From NCBI GenBank assembly GCA_021788685.1, contig JAJYKH010000064.1:1-10900 (forward strand): a stretch of 10,900 nucleotides of DNA. Reading direction: 5' to 3'. Below are positions 1-4,903 of this stretch, in pieces. The position numbers and the translations under genes were made by a program. The notes beneath the pieces were generated by a model that was not told where the DNA came from, made no database searches, and saw only the letters and a program-made list of their open reading frames with translations. Within the stretch, counting starts at the first letter, position 1, and every line of letters begins with the position of its first letter. The DNA is from Deltaproteobacteria bacterium. Its GTDB lineage: Bacteria > Desulfobacterota > Desulfobulbia > Desulfobulbales > UBA5123.

Positions 1-59
1 GCGATGACAGCGATCTGCAGGACACGGGATTGCGATTTCTTCCGCAAGAATTCCAACAT
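1..59 (-). CDS. Probable PpiD/SurA-type peptidyl-prolyl cis-trans isomerase, N-terminal fragment cut by the window edge
   Basis: Only the first 19 codons are in the window, reading MLEFLRKKSQSRVLQIAVI. The pattern is a short cytoplasmic head, a basic stretch (RKKSQSR) and the beginning of a hydrophobic segment. This is how PpiD-like, inner-membrane-anchored periplasmic chaperones of the SurA_N family start; in that family one N-terminal helix is followed by a periplasmic parvulin domain. The ATG is preceded by AAGGAG with an 11-base spacer, which is rather long. A promoter-like pair lies upstream at 134-162. The gene is on the same strand as polA and 257 bases downstream of it, so it could also receive read-through transcription. 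The identification rests on N-terminal style alone; another single-pass membrane protein is possible. Confidence 0.5.
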   Translation of the reverse strand, partial: MLEFLRKKSQSRVLQIAVI

Positions 60-92
60 GAGGGTTTGTGCTCCTTGGGGGTCGGGAAAGCG

Positions 93-106
93 GGCGCCAG
101 GGCGCC
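93..106. repeat. GGCGCC inverted/direct repeat in the leader of the PpiD-like gene
   Basis: Two GGCGCC palindromes are separated by AG, so the stretch can fold into a 6-bp GC stem. It lies about 35 bases upstream of the leftward start codon at 59, inside the predicted leader. An almost identical arrangement (GGCGCC-AGC-GGCGCC) lies just before flgM at 3307-3321. Confidence 0.4.
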
Positions 107-133
107 GCAGCCAATTGAAAAGCTCAGGTTCCT

Positions 134-162
134 ATTTTGGTCGTTCCGGCTTCTTTTTTCAA
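134..162 (-). promoter_or_regulatory. Candidate sigma-70 promoter for the PpiD-like gene
   Basis: On the minus strand TTGAAA (162-157, 5 of 6 to the -35 consensus) is followed after 17 bases by CAAAAT (139-134, 4 of 6 to the -10 consensus). Transcription would start near 127 and give a leader of roughly 70 bases before the ATG at 59. This is a motif match only. Confidence 0.35.
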
Positions 163-270
163 GAAATTAGAATCTCGGCCGCCTGGAGGGCTGGCCGTCT
201 GGATTGTCGGCCTTGCAATAAGCCGCACCGCCGATAGTCCGCGCTGTGTATTGTCATTTCCTCGTTCCCG

Positions 271-288
271 CCCGCCGAAACTCGGGGG
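271..288 (-). terminator. Weak hairpin shortly after polA; possible transcript end
   Basis: About 30 to 45 bases past the polA stop, a stem pairs CCC plus CCGA with TCGG plus GGG, with one bulged base and a 3-base loop. No T-run follows it on the minus strand, so it is not a canonical intrinsic terminator. It could be an mRNA 3'-end stabiliser or chance. Confidence 0.2.
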
Positions 289-316
289 TTGTTGCGAGGC
301 CATCGGGATTGGGAGG

Positions 317-3028
317 TCACACTTCGGCGAGATTGCGGCCCACCCCGATATTGACGACCAGGGGCACGGCGAGCGCGAAGGCCCCTTCCATGGCCTCCCG
401 CACCAGGGCGGTGGCCGGCGCCACCTCGGCTTCCGGCACCTCCAGGATCAGCTCGTCATGGATCTGGAGCAGCAGCCGGGACCGGAGCCCCTGCCGCCGC
501 AGCTGCTCGTCCACCCGGAGCATGGCCAGCTTGATGATGTCGGCTGCGGTCCCCTGGATTGGGGTGTTGATGGCGGTGCGCTCGGCGAGCTCCCGGCTGA
601 TGCGGTTGGGGCTGTTGATGTCTGGAAGCGGCCGCCGCCGGTGGAAGAGGGTAGTCACGAACCCGTCGGTCTGGGCCTGGCGCACGATCTCCTCCATGTA
701 GCGCCGCACCCCGGCGAACAGCGCGAAGTAACGGTCGATGAAGGTCCTGGCCTCCTTGCGGCTGATGTTGAGCTGGGTGGCCAGGCCGAAGGCGCTCATG
801 CCGTAGACGATGCCGAAGTTGATCGTTTTGGCCACCCGCCGCATCTCGGGGGTGATCAGCATGGGGTTCACCCGGAAGATCTCGCCTGCGGTCTGCTGGT
901 GGACGTCCTTGCCGGCCTGGAAGGCCGCGACCAGCGCCTCGTCACGGGAATAATGGGCGAGGACCCGCAGGTCGATCTGGGAGTAGTCGGCCGCGAGAAA
1001 CAGGTGCCCCGCGTCGGGGACGAACGCCTCCCGGATGCGCTGGCCCTCCCGGGTGCGGACGGGAATGTTCTGCAGGTTGGGCTCGCTGCTGCTCAGCCGC
1101 CCGGTGGCGGCCACCGTCTGGTTGAAGGAGGTGTGCACCCGCCCGCTCCGGGGGTCGATCAGGGTGGGGAGCTTGTCCACATAGGTGGATTTGAGCTTGC
1201 TCAGGTTGCGGTGGGCGATGATCACCGCCGGCAGCTCGTGGTAGAGGCAGAGCTGCTCGAGCACCTTGAAGTCGGTGGAATAGCCGGTCTTGGTCTTGCG
1301 GCCCTGGGGCAGCTTGAGCTTTTCGAAGAGGATCACCCCCAGCTGCCGGGGGGAGCTGATGTTGAACTCCTCCCCCGCCTGGCGGAAGATCTCTTCTTCG
1401 AGATTGGCGAGCTGCGCATCGAGCTCGGCGGACATCCCCCGGAGGACCTCCGGGTCCACCTTGACCCCGTCCCGTTCCATGCGGGCGAGGATCGGCAGGA
1501 GCGGCAGCTCGAGCTCGGTGAAGAGCCCCCAGAGGCCCAAGGCCTCCAGCCGGGGCCGGAACTGGCGCCAGAGGAGCAGGGTGGCGGCCACGTCCTCGCA
1601 AGCGTAGTCCCTCGCCTTGTCGATGCGCACGTAGGCAAAGGGCCCTTCCCGCTTGTCCTTGCCGGTCACCTCGGCAAAGGAGGTGAGGCGCCGCTGGAGG
1701 ATCTCCTCGCAGAGATCATCAAGCCCGTGGCTGCGGCGGGAGGGATCGAGCAGGTAGGAAGCGATCATGGTGTCCCACAGCGGGCCGGCCAGGCGGACTC
1801 CCTGATTGCAGAGGACGTGGTAGTCGAACTTGAGGTTGTGGCCCACCTTCGGCAGTTGCGGGTCTTCCAGCAGGGGGCGCAGGGCGGCCAGGGCGCAGCC
1901 ATTGGTGAGCTGGCCGTCGCACCGGCCGCCGTCCTCCCCTTTGTGGAGGATGGGGACATAGAACGCCTCCTGCTCGTCCACGCAGAACGCGAGGCCCACC
2001 AGGTCCGCGGCGAGGGGATTCAGCGAGTTGGTTTCGGTATCAAGCACCAGGAACGGGGCGCTGCGGAGCCGGGCGACCATGGCCGCCAGCTTTTCTTCGG
2101 TGTCCGCCAGCCGGAAGCCATCCGGGCAAAGGGGCTGGGCCGGCACTTCCGTCTTGAGAAGGCGGGAGAATTCGAGGAAGGTATAGAGCTCCCGGAGCTT
2201 CTCGGTGTCCGGGGCGGGCAGGCGGTAGCCCTCCAGGTCAGGCGGCACTTCCAGGTCCTCCCGCAGCCGGACCAGCTCGCGGGCGAGAAAGGCCTTGTCC
2301 TTGCCCGTGGCAAGATTTTCATGGAGCTTCGGCTTTTTGATCTCGCCCAGCCGGTCGTAAATTCCTTCCAGGGAGCCGAAGTCGCTCAGGAGCTTGGCCG
2401 CCGTCTTCGGCCCGATGCCCGGCACTCCGGGGATGTTGTCCGAGGTGTCGCCGATGAGGGCGAAGAAGTCAGTGAGCCGCTCCGGCCCGAGACCATACTT
2501 GGCCGCCACCCCCGCCCTGTCGAAGAGCCGGTCGTTCATAGGGTCCCAGAAAATGGTGCGGTCGTTCACGAGCTGGAGGAGGTCCTTGTCGCCGGAAACG
2601 AGGACGACCGGATGCCCGGCCTGTTTCAGCAGGGTGGCCGCCGAGGCGAGGAGGTCGTCCGCCTCGCAGCCTTCCCGCTCCAGAACCGGAATGCGGTAAG
2701 CGGCGGTGATGTGCTTGATCCAGGGAATCTGCACCGCCAAGTCGTCCTGCATCCGGGGCCGATTGGCCTTATAATCAGGGAAGAGCGCATGCCGGTGGTT
2801 GGGTCCCTTGGCGTCGAAGGCCACCGCGAGATAGCGGGGGGATTTTTCCCGGATCACCCGCAGGAGGATGTTGGTGAATCCGAGAACCGCATGGGTGGGC
2901 AGACCGCTGCTGTTCGAAAGCGGAGGAAGGGCGTGATAGGCGCGATGGATGTAGGCGCTGCCATCGAGCAGGTAGATGGGCTCCGGGGCGGGCATGGGCG
3001 GAATAGTGGCGATCTCGCAAAAAGGCAT
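317..3028 (-). CDS. polA: DNA polymerase I with 5'-nuclease, proofreading 3'-5' exonuclease and polymerase domains
   Basis: Removes RNA primers and fills gaps in lagging-strand synthesis and excision repair in the cytoplasm. At 903 residues it has the usual family length. The 5'-nuclease domain (about 17-300) shows DGSAYIHRAYHA, the acidic cluster EADD near 122-125, GDKDL near 146-150, and GDTSDNIPGVPGIGPKTA, which contains the DNA-binding helix-hairpin-helix. The 3'-5' exonuclease domain (about 310-500) keeps all three motifs: DTET at 330-333, HNLKFD at 397-402 and YACED at 475-479, so proofreading should be active. The polymerase domain has motif A (DYSQIDLR, Asp681), motif B (RRVAKTINFGIVYG, Lys734 and Phe738) and motif C (QIHDE, Asp858). 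The start at 3028 has GGAG with a short 4-base spacer. An alternative ATG at 2995 (MPAPEPIYLLDG, 892 aa) matches the usual family N-terminus better but lacks a visible ribosome binding site. Confidence 0.97.
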   Translation of the reverse strand: MPFCEIATIPPMPAPEPIYLLDGSAYIHRAYHALPPLSNSSGLPTHAVLGFTNILLRVIREKSPRYLAVAFDAKGPNHRHALFPDYKANRPRMQDDLAVQIPWIKHITAAYRIPVLEREGCEADDLLASAATLLKQAGHPVVLVSGDKDLLQLVNDRTIFWDPMNDRLFDRAGVAAKYGLGPERLTDFFALIGDTSDNIPGVPGIGPKTAAKLLSDFGSLEGIYDRLGEIKKPKLHENLATGKDKAFLARELVRLREDLEVPPDLEGYRLPAPDTEKLRELYTFLEFSRLLKTEVPAQPLCPDGFRLADTEEKLAAMVARLRSAPFLVLDTETNSLNPLAADLVGLAFCVDEQEAFYVPILHKGEDGGRCDGQLTNGCALAALRPLLEDPQLPKVGHNLKFDYHVLCNQGVRLAGPLWDTMIASYLLDPSRRSHGLDDLCEEILQRRLTSFAEVTGKDKREGPFAYVRIDKARDYACEDVAATLLLWRQFRPRLEALGLWGLFTELELPLLPILARMERDGVKVDPEVLRGMSAELDAQLANLEEEIFRQAGEEFNISSPRQLGVILFEKLKLPQGRKTKTGYSTDFKVLEQLCLYHELPAVIIAHRNLSKLKSTYVDKLPTLIDPRSGRVHTSFNQTVAATGRLSSSEPNLQNIPVRTREGQRIREAFVPDAGHLFLAADYSQIDLRVLAHYSRDEALVAAFQAGKDVHQQTAGEIFRVNPMLITPEMRRVAKTINFGIVYGMSAFGLATQLNISRKEARTFIDRYFALFAGVRRYMEEIVRQAQTDGFVTTLFHRRRPLPDINSPNRISRELAERTAINTPIQGTAADIIKLAMLRVDEQLRRQGLRSRLLLQIHDELILEVPEAEVAPATALVREAMEGAFALAVPLVVNIGVGRNLAEV
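3011..3024. repeat. Lone copy of the end motif of the dispersed palindromic repeat, at the polA start
   Basis: GATCTCGCAAAAAG here is identical to 14 bases of the left end of the element at 4773-4903. On the minus strand it encodes FCEI within MPFCEIAT, the N-terminal extension of the longer PolA frame. The flanking bases do not match the rest of the element, so this is either a remnant or a chance match. Confidence 0.45.
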
Positions 3029-3060
3029 CCGGCTCCAGCGGGCGGGGATCGAATCGGGAG

Positions 3061-3086
3061 AAAAAAAGCAGCCCGCCGGCAGCGGC
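3061..3086 (-). terminator. Terminator-like stem and T7 run in the polA leader
   Basis: On the minus strand a GC-rich imperfect stem (GCCGC pairing with GCGGGC, one bulge) is followed by TGC and seven Ts at 3067-3061. It lies 33 bases before the polA ATG at 3028. No gene upstream on this strand would need ending here, because flgM points the other way. If real it would therefore act on the polA transcript itself, as an attenuator, or block antisense transcription. The stem is imperfect and confidence is low. Confidence 0.25.
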
Positions 3087-3100
3087 TTTCTTCGAAGAAA
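3087..3100. promoter_or_regulatory. Perfect 14-bp palindrome TTTCTTCGAAGAAA in the polA-flgM intergenic region
   Basis: Perfect inverted repeat beside an AT-rich stretch (ATAATATTA). It lies just downstream of the candidate polA -10 box. Its size and symmetry suit a dimeric repressor operator, but I do not recognise the regulator. As RNA it could fold into a short hairpin. Confidence 0.35.
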
Positions 3101-3103
3101 ATA

Positions 3104-3132
3104 ATATTACCAGCTCGGGGGGGAATGCGCAA
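3104..3132 (-). promoter_or_regulatory. Weak candidate sigma-70 promoter for polA
   Basis: TTGCGC (3132-3127) and TAATAT (3109-3104) are spaced by 17 bases on the minus strand. The -35 matches consensus at only 3 of 6 positions and the -10 at 4 of 6. Position, about 75 bases before the polA start, is the main support. Confidence 0.25.
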
Positions 3133-3210
3133 TCGTCAAGCCAGCCGGGGCTTCAGGCCGGCATGGAAGGGTAATCTTCTGATTTTTCTTATCAAATCCA
3201 TTTTTTTGTT

Positions 3211-3237
3211 TTAAGTTCGGCGGTGGAGTGTCGATAC
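3211..3237 (+). promoter_or_regulatory. Candidate sigma-28 (FliA) promoter for flgM
   Basis: TTAAGTTC, exactly 11 bases, then GTCGATAC. Against the FliA consensus TAAAGTTT-N11-GCCGATAA this is 6 of 8 in each half with the exact spacing. It points toward flgM, with a predicted leader of roughly 85 bases. Transcription of flgM by the sigma factor that FlgM inhibits is a known feedback design in enteric bacteria. It lies directly after an AT-rich tract (3181-3214). Confidence 0.6.
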
Positions 3238-3267
3238 GCTCATCAGGAACGGAAAAAAGGGGAGGGC

Positions 3268-3296
3268 TTGCCGGCAAGGGCAACCTTCTTTAGAAT
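3268..3296 (+). promoter_or_regulatory. Candidate sigma-70 promoter for flgM overlapping a 12-bp palindrome
   Basis: TTGCCG (3268-3273, 4 of 6) and TAGAAT (3291-3296, 5 of 6) are separated by 17 bases. The -35 lies inside the perfect palindrome CTTGCCGGCAAG (3267-3278), which could be an operator. It would give a short leader of about 30 bases. Together with the sigma-28-like site upstream it would give flgM early and late expression. Confidence 0.4.
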
Positions 3297-3306
3297 AGTG
3301 GGGTGA

Positions 3307-3321
3307 GGCGCCAGCGGCGCC
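3307..3321 (+). promoter_or_regulatory. GC hairpin abutting the flgM ribosome binding site
   Basis: GGCGCC-AGC-GGCGCC can fold into a 6-bp all-GC stem with a 3-base loop. It ends directly before the Shine-Dalgarno sequence GGGAG (3322-3326), which is 5 bases from the flgM ATG. Such a stem could limit ribosome access, so translational control is plausible but unproven. Confidence 0.4.
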
Positions 3322-3331
3322 GGGAGCAGCC

Positions 3332-3631
3332 ATGAAAGTGACCAAGTTTTTCCCCCAGATCAAGACCGACAACAAGGTGCAAGCCAAAAAGGGCGAAAAG
3401 GCCGCCCAGTCCGTCGCCCTGCCTTCCGGCGGCAGCGACCGGGTCGATCTCTCCGCCGGGTCCAAAGACGTGCAGAAGATGCGGGAAATCCTGAGCCAGA
3501 CCCCCGAGGTGCGGGCCGACAAGGTCAGCGAGCTGAAGGAGCGGATCGAACGCGGCGAGTACAATCCCGAGCCGCAGGCCGTGGCCGGGCGGATGCTCAC
3601 CGACCTCCTCTCCGATCTCACCAAAGTCTGA
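3332..3631 (+). CDS. flgM: Anti-sigma-28 factor FlgM
   Basis: FlgM binds sigma-28 (FliA) in the cytoplasm and keeps late flagellar genes off until the hook is complete. It is then exported through the flagellar type III apparatus and the block is lifted. The 99-residue protein has the family layout: a polar, probably disordered N-terminal half (1-35, lysine and glutamine rich) and a conserved C-terminal sigma-binding half. The latter begins DRVDLSAGSKDVQKM (36-50) and continues through VRADKVSELKERIERGEY (60-77) and a final helix AVAGRMLTDLLSDL. GGGAG lies 5 bases before the ATG. Unlike the common flgM-flgN-flgK order, this gene stands alone, reads against fliW-csrA-flgL-flgK, and has polA as its divergent neighbour. 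No flgN is visible in the window. Confidence 0.93.
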   Translation: MKVTKFFPQIKTDNKVQAKKGEKAAQSVALPSGGSDRVDLSAGSKDVQKMREILSQTPEVRADKVSELKERIERGEYNPEPQAVAGRMLTDLLSDLTKV

Positions 3632-3886
3632 TTCGTCCTTCCTCCTCGTCCATTTCCATCCGGTCCGGGCAGCTTCAAATCCAGTCCTGTGCGCTGACGA
3701 TCTCGGCGTGGGGGACGCGGGAGGAGCTGCCCGGTTCTCTCGCGGAGCACCAGCCCAAGCCTTTCGCGGATCTGGGCACGCTGCGACCGCATGCAGATCC
3801 TTGAATGATCGATCTCCGGGGGGCTGTTCCCCTGTGTCGGTTACGCTTCATGGTATTCGGCGGGACGAATTCCAGGCCGATGGCCG
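3632..3886. other. Convergent intergenic region between flgM and fliW; possible decayed gene, no intact gene seen
   Basis: No frame gives a protein I recognise. On the minus strand a 71-codon frame (3890-3675) begins with an ATGA overlap of the fliW stop. It has GC-rich third positions at its start (MTAIGLEFVPPN) and end (RVPHAEIVSAQDWI), but its middle does not look coding. In the middle another minus-strand frame looks better (near 3792-3725, beginning MRSQRAQIRERLGLVLRE). This patchwork suits a frameshifted remnant. No convincing bidirectional terminator with T-runs is present. Confidence 0.3.
3665..3734. repeat. 10-bp perfect inverted repeat with a 50-base spacer downstream of flgM
   Basis: CCGGGCAGCT (3665-3674) is the exact reverse complement of AGCTGCCCGG (3725-3734). 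The loop is too long and no T-run follows, so it is not a standard terminator. It may be part of a remnant element or a long-range mRNA fold. Confidence 0.35.
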
Positions 3887-4369
3887 TCATTCGTCCATGA
3901 AGACCGGCCAGCAGGCCTCGTAGCGGTTGGGGTCGAGCAGCACCTGCTTGGCAAGGCGCTCACTGATGTTGATCGCCACCGGGCCCAGCATGTTGGCCGT
4001 CATTTTCTCGGGCTTCCCTTCGGGGATGGTCAGGATGAGAAGAAGATCGTGCACGTCGCCTGATCTGAGCCGGAGCTCGCGACGGGCTGCGGCCGGCAAG
4101 GGCGGCTGGTAATCGGGCCTGATCAAGGCCGGGCGGATCACCACGAAGGCAAGCTGGGGCTCGTCGAGGGACTGCAGCCACATGAACGGGGAATTCTCGG
4201 CATGGGGGCGGAGCAGGAACCGGTGTGATCCTGGAAAGCCCAGGAAAGGCGAGGTCATGTGAATGACCTTGCCGGCCGCCACTTCGATTTCTCCAAACCG
4301 ACTTGTCTTCACTCGCAGCACCTGCTCCCCGGCTTCTGCCGTTATTGTTTGTCCGGCGGTATTGGCCAT
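3887..4369 (-). CDS. fliW: Flagellar assembly factor FliW, CsrA antagonist
   Basis: FliW binds free flagellin or, when flagellin is scarce, CsrA. In the systems studied it inhibits CsrA non-competitively and so links flagellin level to translation of flagellin mRNA. The 160-residue protein is close to the usual 140-160. It shows the family pattern: RFGEIEVAAGKVIHM (24-38), GFPGSHRFLL (44-53), PFMWLQSLDEPQLAFVV (61-77), LLLILTIPEG (109-118), KMTANMLGPVAIN (122-134) and KQVLLDPNRY (141-150). About 15 residues precede the typical start of homology, but AAGGAG with a good spacer fixes the ATG at 4369. It lies 18 bases after the csrA stop, which indicates one transcript. The protein end MDE is directly followed by TGA. 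Confidence 0.96.
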   Translation of the reverse strand: MANTAGQTITAEAGEQVLRVKTSRFGEIEVAAGKVIHMTSPFLGFPGSHRFLLRPHAENSPFMWLQSLDEPQLAFVVIRPALIRPDYQPPLPAAARRELRLRSGDVHDLLLILTIPEGKPEKMTANMLGPVAINISERLAKQVLLDPNRYEACWPVFMDE

Positions 4370-4387
4370 GATCGATCTCTCCTTCGT

Positions 4388-4636
4388 TCACTCTCCGGTC
4401 GCCTTTTTCCCCCGGCCCAGAGCAGCCGCGATTCCGGCCAAGTCCGCCGGCGCCTCCTGGGCCGCCCGCCTGTTTTCTTCCTGGATGCGGAGATAAATCT
4501 CCTCCCGATGGATCGTCACCTCGCCGGGTGCTTCGATGCCCAGCTTGACCTGTCCGTTTTTAACCTCGAGCACCCTGATGGTGATGGCGTCATTGATGAC
4601 CACCGCCTCGCCCGCTTTTCTGGCAAGAACCAGCAT
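4388..4636 (-). CDS. csrA: Carbon storage regulator CsrA, long C-terminal form
   Basis: CsrA is a small dimeric RNA-binding protein that attaches to GGA motifs in mRNA leaders and usually blocks translation. The reading frame is open further upstream, but the real start is the ATG at 4636. There the protein begins MLVLARKAGEAVVI as in the family, and AGGGAGGG (4651-4644) sits 7 bases upstream. The 82-residue protein keeps the RNA-contacting residues Leu4, Arg6 and Arg44 (in TIHREEIY) and the core KNGQVKLGIEAPGEV. Residues after about 55 form an extended tail (EENRRAAQEAPADLAG and beyond), longer than the 61-residue E. coli protein. An extended C-terminus is typical where FliW is present, and FliW contacts that region in Bacillus-type CsrA. 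fliW follows directly. Confidence 0.97.
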   Translation of the reverse strand: MLVLARKAGEAVVINDAITIRVLEVKNGQVKLGIEAPGEVTIHREEIYLRIQEENRRAAQEAPADLAGIAAALGRGKKATGE

Positions 4637-4643
4637 GTTTTCG

Positions 4644-4651
4644 CCCTCCCT
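4644..4651 (-). promoter_or_regulatory. Ribosome binding site that sets the csrA start
   Basis: AGGGAGGG on the minus strand, 7 bases before the ATG at 4636. It decides the start against the longer in-frame ATG at 4702. It contains GGA, the core triplet recognised by CsrA, so it could also be the second contact of an autoregulatory site. Confidence 0.7.
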
Positions 4652-4678
4652 GGCATGGTGATTTCCAATCCCTGGATA

Positions 4679-4694
4679 CCGCCGTCCACGGCGG
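4679..4694 (-). promoter_or_regulatory. Candidate CsrA-binding hairpin in the csrA leader
   Basis: On the minus strand CCGCCG-TGGA-CGGCGG forms a perfect 6-bp GC stem with the tetraloop TGGA. High-affinity CsrA sites present GGA in a hairpin loop, and E. coli csrA mRNA is autoregulated this way. The loop is about 50 bases upstream of the csrA ATG, and further GGA triplets (GGGATTGGAAA and the ribosome binding site) follow. Confidence 0.5.
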
Positions 4695-4772
4695 CTTGCC
4701 ACCTCTACCCGATCCGCAGCCGGAGAAATTCCTTTGCTTTGTCATCCGTGCCCTTTCCCATTCTCCTTGTTT

Positions 4773-4903
4773 GATGATCTCGCAAAAAGCCGCCAAAACC
4801 GTTTGGCCGTCATTCCGGCGAAGGTCGGAATCCGGTGTTTTCAAGTTGCATCGGAACTGGACCCCGGCCTACGCCGGGGTGACGACACTTTTGCGAGCTC
4901 ATC
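4773..4903. repeat. 131-bp dispersed palindromic (REP/MITE-like) repeat between flgL and csrA
   Basis: The ends are inverted repeats: GATGATCTCGCAAAAAG (4773-4789) against CTTTTGCGAGCTCATC (4888-4903), differing by one substitution and one missing A. Inside are two hairpin arms that are inverted relative to each other. The left arm begins CGTCATTCCGGCG (4808-4820) and includes an ATTCCG/CGGAAT stem. The right arm, 4861-4880, is a perfect 8-bp stem (ACCCCGGC/GCCGGGGT) with loop CTAC, followed by GACG. No protein is encoded. The CGTCATTCC...GGAATCC core resembles widely dispersed repeats I associate with deltaproteobacterial genomes. It lies against the flgL TAA without damaging the gene, and the right-arm hairpin could end or stabilise the flgL mRNA. 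Confidence 0.75.

Larger units (their letters stand above)
4637..4903 (-). other. flgL-csrA intergenic region (csrA leader)
   Basis: The 267 bases hold the palindromic repeat element (4773-4903), a GGA-loop hairpin (4679-4694) and several GGA triplets ahead of csrA. A 19-codon frame (4761-4705), MGKGTDDKAKEFLRLRIG then TAG, has protein-like composition but an AAGGAG too close to its ATG. It may be a remnant or chance. I see no convincing sigma-70, sigma-54 or sigma-28 promoter here, so csrA may depend on read-through from flgK-flgL. Confidence 0.5.

Noticed and set aside
159..257. Small minus-strand frame of 32 residues after polA with GAGGAA just before the ATG
   Set aside because: The purine run touches the ATG without a proper spacer, composition is unremarkable, and it overlaps the predicted promoter of the next gene.
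137..3214. Very long open frame (1025 codons) on the plus strand opposite polA
   Set aside because: It is the antisense of a motif-complete polA. Its translation is rich in Gly, Leu, Val, Glu and His with no known domain, as expected from GC-rich third positions on the other strand.
3211..3792. 193-codon minus-strand frame opposite flgM
   Set aside because: It is mostly the antisense of flgM and its promoter. Only its first part, in the flgM-fliW gap, looks coding-like and is reported as a possible remnant.
3805..4379. Shared 12-mer ATGATCGATCTC at 3805-3816 and at the fliW start (4368-4379)
   Set aside because: It is short and includes the self-complementary GATCGATC. It could hint at a duplicated start region but is within chance for this length.
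4388..4702. Longer 104-residue version of CsrA starting at 4702
   Set aside because: The upstream 22 codons cover the GGA hairpin and the strong ribosome binding site. Homology begins exactly at MLVLARK, encoded from 4636.
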